From positions 7,819,501-7,883,500 of the forward strand of contig NC_060059.1 of the NCBI RefSeq assembly GCF_020283565.1: a stretch of 64,000 nucleotides of DNA, read 5' to 3'. Below are positions 56,714 to 64,000 of the stretch, piece after piece (the first letter of the stretch is position 1; each line of letters opens with the position of its first letter). Under the pieces are notes generated by a model. The model made no database searches. It was not told where the DNA came from and saw only the letters and a list, made by a program, of their open reading frames with translations. The position numbers and the translations under genes were made by a program. The stretch comes from Trifolium pratense (Eukaryota > Streptophyta > Magnoliopsida > Fabales > Fabaceae).

Positions 56714-57022
56714 CTAAGCAGATACAACTTCATCAAAATTCCAATCTTGTACTATGTCCCTTCTCACAGCACGACTTCTTACCAGCCGTGGAGGACCGGT
56801 TATCTCACTGCTACTCGAGATAGTAGGTTGAGGGGTGACCTTTGAAGATGATGGTGCAAGAAAAGAGTGTAATGTAGGGGGTTGGACAGATATTTTCCGT
56901 GTTAAGCAGTTTGCAATAGCATAACATCTTCCTTCGCTATCTGAATTTGAAACAGATCTCCTGAAAGAGTGCGATGGCGATGGATTTTCCACACTATGGC
57001 ACACAAGACATGCTAGACTCAT
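56714..57022 (-). CDS. conserved plant protein of unknown function, about 102 residues
   Basis: Coding exon on the minus strand from ATG 57022 (MSLACLVCHSVENP) to the stop at 56714. It follows an acceptor 'aaattgcag' ending at 57044. Upstream at 58559 'ctgaaaccag/gttggtg' is a good donor, so a 1.5-kb leader intron is likely, with the 5' UTR exon at about 58559-58690. The sequence is Ser/Pro-rich in the middle and has two blocks that I recall as shared among plant proteins of unknown function: SLACLVCHSVENP...SDSEGRCYAIANCLTRK at the start, and PRLVRSRAVRRDIVQDWNFDEVV at the end. No signal peptide or membrane helix. I cannot name a function. The CxxC plus the basic patch could be a binding motif, which is speculation. 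Confidence 0.75.
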   Translation of the reverse strand: MSLACLVCHSVENPSPSHSFRRSVSNSDSEGRCYAIANCLTRKISVQPPTLHSFLAPSSSKVTPQPTISSSSEITGPPRLVRSRAVRRDIVQDWNFDEVVSA

Positions 57023-57044
57023 TGTGGCTCTCACAGTCTTCCCC

Positions 57045-58700
57045 TGCAATTTATGTCAAAAATTAGATTTCTTCAGATAAGTTTTGAACTTTTGATCAAT
57101 TAAAAAAAAACAGCCTTGATTTTCACATCATTCGTTGTACCATCTGCCACCAAAAACATGGGATACACTGATATAGCATATATGGATTTGCCGCAATCAG
57201 TAATTCCACGCAGTCAATACGTTGGTGGTTGTTGGATAGAGAACGGACGGTCAAGACATCTAACCGAGAAACCATTATTTGAGTGTCTAACCTCAAACAT
57301 CGTAAATTTATAAGCATCATGGCGGGATAGTCGCAAATGCTATTACACAGAACTTGGAAACTTATAACCATTACCTATCTATTATTCATTTTTAAGCCAA
57401 CCACACGGTTCAAACCCTACAGTATACCACAAGTATATTTTACAGAAAAAGAAAAATTGAAACCATTTTGCAACGATTATGAGTCATTTGATTAACAGTT
57501 TTTCTGATAAAGTTATAACCAATTTGGATACACATTGCATAAATGTTCCAAAACAAAAATCTACATTAAAAATCATAGCTACGCTAACCAAACTGGATGA
57601 TCAATGTTGTTTATGTGTGACTGTTTTTGCAGGACAACTAGAAATAAACACAGAAATTTTCACTATAATTTTCCTCTTCTCAACCTTTTAAACATACCAG
57701 TAAAGAATAATATTTTTGTTGCAGCTATTCCATATGGAGCATTTTAGAGAACTTCAATCTCAAACAACCGAAACCGGAATGTACAACAACCTATCTCTGT
57801 AGCACATGCATATATAAGTTACAATCAAATCAGCTTTTGAACAATAAAAGAAGGAACTAACAAGCATTGGAAGAAAGTAGGAAAAATGTTAATCAATCTC
57901 AAAAGGTTTGGCTTTTTATTATGAGCCAAAATTAGATCAATGATTGATAAACTAACAACTCCAATGATTAATCCCCTCGAGGTAACTGAGATCCATAACA
58001 AATGCTTCTCCATATGCACCGGCCTGGATCGAATCCATGACCAAATTGTTAAGGGATACTTGTGCCACTGCCTGCCACACTATGTTGGTACTAAAAACTT
58101 CATTTTGTTATGCAAACCTTATAGGTTTGCAAATAATAAACTAGTCAATTATATCAATTAATCTATATTGTTTATTCTTTTAATCCTATTTTTTTACCTC
58201 ATGAGGTTTTTCTTTGCACTGTTAATTTATCTATATAGCCCCACTTATTCATTCACAAAAGTCCTAACTTGAAATCTTTTCCACAAAAAACATCATCATA
58301 AGATAAAATATAACCCACAAATAAATAACACGAAAAATAGAAACTTAACCATAAACCCATCATAAGATTTGAAATCATGGATCTAAAGAAACAACTGTAT
58401 GAATTAAAAATTAAAAATTTAAAATCTACAAATGAAGAGATCTAATCTAAACACAAAATCAGTGAAAAGGGGTTTCAATTGAATGAAAATGAAACAGGAA
58501 AAAAATACAAAAAGGGAAATGAAAATGGTGAAAATGTAAATGGGTCAGAGACACCAACCTGGTTTCAGAGCAGAGCAGAGAAAGTGTGTGGGACAAACAA
58601 GATTCGATATAAGCTTTTACGAGGTAAAAAGAACAGGGACACTATTGTTATATTGTTGTTGCTGCGAAGCTCACTTTGGTTATGATTTTGTGATGTGCAT
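57045..58700 (-). other. 5' leader intron and leader exon of the small gene
   Basis: The intron is inferred between 58558 and 57044. The leader exon above it is pyrimidine-rich on the minus strand. No other coding sequence is seen; plus-strand frames here lack domains. Confidence 0.5.
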
Positions 58701-59195
58701 AAAATATTTTTGAGTCTATAGTTTGAAGTTTGAACTTTGATTTGAATGAATAATAAAGTAAATTAATTTATGATCTCATGATAAGTGAGTGAGGGAGGAA
58801 AATGAAATTAGTTGGTCTAATCATATTGATTAATGAAAGCATGATATATTTAGAAATCGTAATCATCGATGTTACTGCTCTGTAACTAACTTACTAATAG
58901 TAATCATGTTAATCACTCCGTCCATTTATTTTTGGCCATTGAAATAACAGAAATAGGAAAATTTTAATATGGACGGCTTCTACAAATGGTTCATGATGGA
59001 CTAATTCTTAAAAAATATTTAAAATTGTAGCTACCACATAAATTATTGTTTAATAATCATTCTTTTTTTAGATTAAAATAATGATTTCATTAATAGTGGT
59101 TTGACTAAAATATCGAAAAATTAAAAAAATAACTTATTAATAGTGGTATGATTTTATGTCGTTATTTTAGCCATAAATACTATAATATCTTATGG
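58701..59195. other. intergenic DNA
   Basis: AT-rich. 'cactccgtccatttattttt' at about 58915 resembles one end of a Stowaway-type MITE, but the other end was not found. Confidence 0.4.
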
Positions 59196-59362
59196 GTCAT
59201 GCTAACCGGTGTCCTCGGGGCACTGGTTAAGGAAACCAAAATTAGAAAGTTTTGAAAAAAAAATAATAATTTTTAAACTTTCGAGAAGTTGACTGCACAA
59301 ACTCAAATGCCAAATTACTATTTTTGCATCCTTAACTAGTGTCCGGGGCACCGTTTAGCATT
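59196..59362. mobile_element. MITE with ATGCTAACCGGTGTCC ends
   Basis: The left end 'atgctaaccggtgtcctcgg' and the right end 'ccggggcaccgtttagcat' are inverted repeats of about 33 bp, 166 bp apart, with an AT-rich centre. A relative is at 30908-31105. Confidence 0.75.
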
Positions 59363-59378
59363 TTCCATATCTTATTTA

Positions 59379-60472
59379 GAGTTCAGGTATGCTCCATTAC
59401 CTTATCCTCCATTTTTCTTTCAGTCACTGCTTAGATCGTGACACGTAGATAAAAATTAATCAATGGTCCATATTAAAATAAGTATTTTGTTTAATAAAAA
59501 AAATAAAACACCATAAAATATGTTTTGTCTTCTTTCCTCCTATGCACTACTACCACTATTCATCTTCCTCCACCGTACAACTCTCCCTCTTTTTCTAATC
59601 ACGCTCGGCTGGGATCACATCTCTTTCAGTCCTAGAGAAGATCGCTGACATCTTCCCTCTATGTTCGTTACAGTGCCGTTCACCGCTATTTTCACATCCG
59701 CCGCAGCTTGCCATCGTGGTGTCTTCTTTGTGCCGCCATCTCCCCATTTTTTCAGTTTGAAGATTGTTTGATTGAAACTTAAGTTTGTCATTCAAGATTG
59801 ATTGATTGAAATTATTGTTTGGTGGTGTTGCATTCAATTTGAGACTGTAATTAGAAAAGGGAAAAAATGTAATTTTAAGATTCTGCAGATTAGAATGAAC
59901 GTAGAGGGATAACGCCGTCACTAAGACGGTGGCGAGCGGCGTAGGGATTGCCGGAGTCAGTGACGATGGCAAACGGTGATGAGAGGAAAATGAAGCACTG
60001 TAGAGGAAGAGGACGAGTGACAAAGGAAGAAGACAAACATGATGTTGTTAAAACTTTTTTGGCTTAATTAGTAAAATGGTCCCATATTTTTGGTTTCAGA
60101 TTGGTCCCTTAAAGAAAAAAAGGTCCAAATAGATCCCTTAAAGGAAAAAAAGTCCGAATAGATCCCTTAAAGACATTTCCGTTAATCAGTTTGGTCCTAT
60201 TTAGACATCTTTTTAGGGACCAAACTGATTAACGGAGATGTCTTTAAGGGACCTATTCAGACTTTTTTTTCTTTAAGGGACCTATTTGGATCTTTTTTTC
60301 TTTAAGGGACCAATCTGAAACCAAAAATATCTTTAAGGGACCATTTTACTAATTAAGCCAACTTTTTTTCATTTTTTAATCTCGACCATTGATTAATTTT
60401 TATCCACGTGTCACGATCTAAGTAAGACCGGAAGGAAAATAGAAAATAAGGTAATGGAGCATACCTCAACTC
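59379..60472. mobile_element. non-autonomous Mutator-like element (MULE)
   Basis: 1094 bp with long terminal inverted repeats of about 95 bp (left starts GAGTTCAGGTATGCTCC, right end is the inverse of GAGTTGAGGTATGCTCC). A 9-bp target duplication flanks it: TCTTATTTA (59370-59378) and TCTTATTTT (60473-60481), one mismatch. Long TIRs and a 9-bp duplication identify the Mutator superfamily. The interior (59520-60050) is GC-richer, with a pyrimidine-rich stretch like a gene leader, which could be a captured host fragment. It contains no transposase and carries a second foldback (60061-60359). Confidence 0.85.
60061..60359. mobile_element. foldback MITE nested in the MULE
   Basis: A 299-bp nearly perfect palindrome starting 'ggcttaattagtaaaatggt' and ending with its inverse. 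The arms carry repeated 'cccttaaagaaaaaaaggtcc' type words. A perfect 9-bp target duplication AACTTTTTT flanks it (60052-60060 and 60360-60368), so it too is Mutator-derived and inserted after the outer element. Confidence 0.88.
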
Positions 60473-60530
60473 TCTTATTTTACATGTTAAAACCATAAAT
60501 TGGGCTCTTATTTTTATGTGAAATGGGCTA

Positions 60531-60668
60531 TGAATTTGGGCCTTAATTGTCAAGTCCAAACAATGATTGATATCAGACATTACTTAATTATCAGATTATG
60601 TATTGAACGTATGACGTAGCTTTTACGGATGTGACACCACTCTACGTATGATATACTTTTAAATAGAA
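60531..60668. repeat. 138-bp direct repeat, left copy
   Basis: From 'tgaatttgggccttaattgt' to 'acttttaaatagaa'. It is repeated at 62345-62482 with one substitution by eye (cggatg versus cgaatg). It abuts the CTAG end of a Helitron-like unit. Confidence 0.9.
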
Positions 60669-62481
60669 CTAGTATAACTTACCCGTGCTATCGCCCGGGT
60701 TAATGTTCTATGAAAAATATAGATTATTTTTTTTCACACATGAAAAATATGAATTATTAAAATTTTAATATTGTGATTTTTTTTAATTATTTGTAAAATT
60801 AATTTTATATTTAATGTAATAGTTTATTTAAATATGATAAAATATCCAAAAATTGGAGATTTTAAGGAGAAATGGCAGAATTGAGAGTGATACTCCACTC
60901 TGCGTTCCCAACTCACATGTTCATATATTTGTTCTTTTATTTTCATAAAAAAAAGGTCATTATGCAAAAACTAATCTAACGGTTAATATATTTGTTCTTA
61001 ATCGTCATCTCTCTCCTTTAGACATTTGTGTTCTTCAGGAGTATTTTATCTCATGTCCCCGTGTGAAAAAATTTCACATTTGAGAAACAAAATGGGGCGA
61101 TTTTGATTTTAATATTATTTATTTAAAAGTAATGAACAGTATAACTGTTTGTCATTTGTTTGACACAAAAAAAATTTATATAATTTTTTTAAGCATATCT
61201 CATTTGTTAATGTGCAAATTTTAAAAAATGTATCTATTTGTTTTTATTTTTATTTGTTTATTTTACAGTGATGTATGGAGAATAAAAATAAAGTAATACA
61301 TGATATTATTGCTTTTAATTATATATATATAAAATCATTGTTACTTTCCCTGCTTTCAATTGATATCATATTTTTTATATAATAAAATCTACAAATGTAT
61401 GTCTCACCCCGTGTAAGTTATTTTTTGCTTAATACCTCCATGTAGGTTTTTTTTTATATCAATACCCCTGTATTTTAATATTTTGTTTGGTACATATCAC
61501 TATGTATTTTTTTTTATTAGAAAAACCACGTTAAGGTAAACCATAATTAATAAAATAATAAAATGAAATAGAAAAATAATCTATGAAGTCAATTACTTCA
61601 TTCCTTTTATATTTCAGACAATGACACATTTTTCTCTACGTGATAAGCATGAAGTTTAAGAATATTTTTTTTTAAGCATATCAATTTCTCAATTTCACAT
61701 TTTTCCAATTCATTCTATAGTATAGTCATTCGAGGAGTTTCTATTATTTTATTAGTATATTTGTTAAATATCACATGAAAAATTAGACAAATAAAAAAAT
61801 AATGAGTAAAAAAATAGAGTACAATATTTATTTATAAATAATAGTAAAAAAACATTTATAAGCATGATTTAAATCCAATAAAAAATAATACGAACAACAA
61901 TTCTTTTTTAATAAGTAAATATATGATTAAAAAAAATATAAATAAATACTTAAAACTCTAACATCAATTGATAATACTTAATCCTAATTTGAATAACAAA
62001 CAATGTTGTTCTTCCATAAATTGACCTGCAAATAAAGAATTATAACTCAAAATTAGTACAATTTTCTGATTATAGAATTAAACTTGAATATTTTATCCAC
62101 TCCTCTGTTCCCAATCCACATGTTATTTATCCCTCGTAGTCATCTTCATCAGTGTCTGCAAGAATCTCGTCGATCATCATATAATAAAAATTAGATTATT
62201 ATCATATATGATTAAGGTTAAAGTTAATTAGTTGAGATATTAGTTTTTCTATTAGTTAATTAGTTAATTAGTTTAGATATTAGTTAATTAGTTGAGATAT
62301 TAGGTTAAAAATTAGATTATTATCATATATGATTAAGGTTAAAGTGAATTTGGGCCTTAATTGTCAAGTCCAAACAATGATTGATATCAGACATTACTTA
62401 ATTATCAGATTATGTATTGAACGTATGACGTAGCTTTTACGAATGTGACACCACTCTACGTATGATATACTTTTAAATAGA
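60669..62481 (-). mobile_element. Helitron-like element, minus strand
   Basis: On the minus strand the 3' end is CTAG (60672-60669), preceded by a GC-rich hairpin ACCCGTGC-TATC-GCCCGGGT (60681-60700, one mismatch) and followed by T, as Helitrons require. The 5' end is proposed at 62481, where the minus strand reads TCTATTTAAAAGTATATC. This start is inferred from the 138-bp direct repeat: the same TCTATTTAAAAG sequence lies immediately beyond the 3' end. The base before the proposed TC is T, not the canonical A. AT-rich, no Rep/helicase, with short tandem repeats at 62186-62345. Confidence 0.55.
62186..62345. repeat. short tandem repeats
   Basis: 'attagattattatcatatat' and 'gattaaggttaaagt' occur at 62189 and again at about 62306. 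Between them the word 'attagttaattagttgagat' is repeated three to four times. Confidence 0.75.
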
Positions 62482-62482
62482 A
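62345..62482. repeat. 138-bp direct repeat, right copy
   Basis: Partner of 60531-60668, offset by 1814 bp. Confidence 0.9.
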
Positions 62483-62842
62483 TTCCGAGATGTGGAAAAG
62501 TGGAGTAGTGACTTTGCGGTCTCCGATTGGTACAAGAGCTGAACTTTTGACTCAATAAGTGACTCACGAGCCTATCTTGGTGGAAAAGTGATGATGATCA
62601 AAATTGAACTCTTTAAATATCAAAGATCATTTTAAATAGTCCCCAAAAGTAACCGTAAAAGAAACAATAATAGAAATAAATTAAAAGTTTGAAGTAAAAA
62701 GTTTTTTTTAAAAAAAAAATAAAAAATCAAGACATTAAATACATTACTTTTAAAATTATATTACCATTTGGATTCAATCCAACAATTATGGATGTGGTGA
62801 CATTATGAATGCATTGGATGCCTCTCAACAAAGAATTCAAAT
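62483..62842. other. intergenic DNA
   Basis: No coding or repeat feature recognised. Confidence 0.4.
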
Positions 62843-63249
62843 TTTGAGTCCGTTTGGTAAAAATAAGCTATAAGCTAGCTGATAGCTGATAAGCTAGCTG
62901 ATAGCTGAAAAGCTAGCTTATAGCTGATAGCTGAAAAACTAGCTTATTGAAATTAAAGTGTTTGGTAAAATTAGCTTTTAAAGTGGTTATTAAATATAAA
63001 ATTACATAATTGATAGTGGGTAGTTTATTTTTTAGAGTGGGTAGTTATTAAATTAAAGGGTAAAAATGGAATAAAGTGTAAAAAGCTATAAGCTATAAGC
63101 TCAAATGCTACTTGAAATAGCATCTGAAAAAAAGCTATAAGCTAGTATAAAAAGCTTGTTACCAAACACCTCTAATTTTTTGAAACAAGCTTATAAGCTC
63201 ATATAATAAGCTATAAGCTAGCTTATTTGTGTTACCAAACAGAGCCAAA
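62843..63249. mobile_element. MITE with GTTTGGTAA ends
   Basis: The left end 'tttgagtccgtttggtaaa' and the right end 'gttaccaaacagagccaaa' are imperfect inverted repeats. The interior is crowded with AAGCTATAAGCTAGC words, with a minisatellite of 'gctagctgatagctgataa' at about 62873-62945. Confidence 0.7.
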
Positions 63250-64000
63250 GATAAGGGGCGGGGCTTCTTATTGGCTCGGGAGGACCGCGACCTGTCCTGA
63301 TATTTTTGTAAATATATTTTTTATCTCTATAAAATTAATTAATTTTGGTTTTAATCTCTATAAAAAAATTCATATGTTTTCATCCTTAACAAAAAATCTA
63401 TTTTATTTTTAATTCCTAATGGACAAAATTTTAACATGTTTTTGACATCTTTAACATAATAAATAGACATAATATAGACACATCTTATTAAAACTTCAAT
63501 ACTCTTCTATTGAAGTTATCATCAATTCATCATCGCTTATGCAGTTTTGGTACTCTGATCCTGCCCTAAGGCAAGGAAGTGACATTTCGATCGGGCACTA
63601 GTAATTATTTCGTTTACTTGTTTTCGGTGAACATAAAAATGTTATAACATTGGTAGGGCCGTCCATGAGATTTTGGGTGTCATATGCAAGTTATAATTTT
63701 GTCCCCCATTTATTTTTATAAGTCATATAATATGAAAGAAAAATGAAAGATTACATCAATATCTAAAAGTTTACACAACTAGATTCACCTATTCGAAGTT
63801 CTCTGATAACTTTTAAATTTTCAAATAGATTTCACATTTACACTATCAAGATGATTAGCGTCTAAGTCTATTTTAAAATTTAGTTATAATAATTATATAT
63901 ATATTTTTTTATTTTAACACAAACGAACGCACGCACGCACGTGCGAGTGCACACACATACACATACATACTGAGTAAAAAAGTCGGTGCCCCTAAAATTT
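63250..64000. other. window end, intergenic DNA
   Basis: No gene seen. 'gtagggccgtccatgagatt' at about 63653 looks like the left end of a TIR element whose other end would lie beyond the window. A (cgcacg)n/(acac)n simple repeat is at about 63926-63970. Confidence 0.4.

Noticed and set aside
58479..58685. Plus-strand 68-residue frame
   Set aside because: Lies opposite the inferred leader exon of the small minus-strand gene and has no recognisable content.
59595..60023. 142-residue minus-strand frame inside the MULE
   Set aside because: Low complexity, no recognised domain and no promoter; more likely captured non-coding DNA.

Overview
This window is nuclear DNA from a plant, almost certainly an inverted-repeat-lacking-clade legume, most likely Medicago. 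The reasons are AT-rich intergenic DNA with many small foldback elements, plant-type split genes (SERK, FAB1, DMP, GT47), an intact Copia retrotransposon, and a two-exon gene for a small secreted peptide whose six cysteines match the nodule-specific cysteine-rich (NCR) pattern that only these legumes have expanded. All calls come from reading the sequence; no database was searched.

Layout, left to right. 1-3.3 kb: repeats and the promoter side of a SERK co-receptor kinase gene (coding 3.79-7.02 kb, + strand, 11 coding exons). 7.0-9.2 kb: repeats, including a second copy of a repeat that also lies upstream of SERK and a 530-bp foldback. 9.5-15.7 kb: a WD40 gene of the AAMP/Sqt1 type (+, 10 exons); its introns hold a foldback MITE, a degenerate antisense Copia pol and a small TRIM retroelement with two LTRs. 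16.4-17.5 kb: a LINE fragment and an orphan basic ORF. 17.5-23.8 kb: AT-rich DNA with MITEs, a long TA microsatellite and a solo TRIM-type LTR. 23.8-28.4 kb: a young, full-length Copia element with identical-length LTRs and a perfect 5-bp target duplication. 28.4-35.6 kb: intergenic DNA with a 654-bp hAT element (8-bp target duplication) and a complete non-autonomous Helitron.

35.7-46.6 kb: a FYVE-less FAB1 phosphatidylinositol-3-phosphate 5-kinase gene (+, 12 coding exons plus a probable 5'-UTR intron). 48.4-49.1 kb: an intronless DMP (DUF679) membrane protein. 49.7-55.5 kb: a GT47 exostosin-family glycosyltransferase of the ARAD1 type on the minus strand; its 3.7-kb second intron contains the NCR-like gene on the opposite strand. 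56.7-58.7 kb: a small, uncharacterised plant protein on the minus strand. 59.2-63.3 kb: a cluster of transposable elements: a MITE, a Mutator-like element with 9-bp target duplication carrying a second 9-bp-TSD foldback inside it, and a Helitron-like unit with a head-to-tail partial copy.

The genes do not form a pathway. They are independent loci for receptor signalling (SERK), ribosome-assembly or scaffold function (AAMP/Sqt1-like), endomembrane phosphoinositides (FAB1), membrane remodelling (DMP) and Golgi wall-polysaccharide synthesis (GT47). The most notable items are the NCR-like gene nested antisense in the GT47 intron, the tandem Helitron arrangement, and the clean set of mobile elements with readable target-site duplications.
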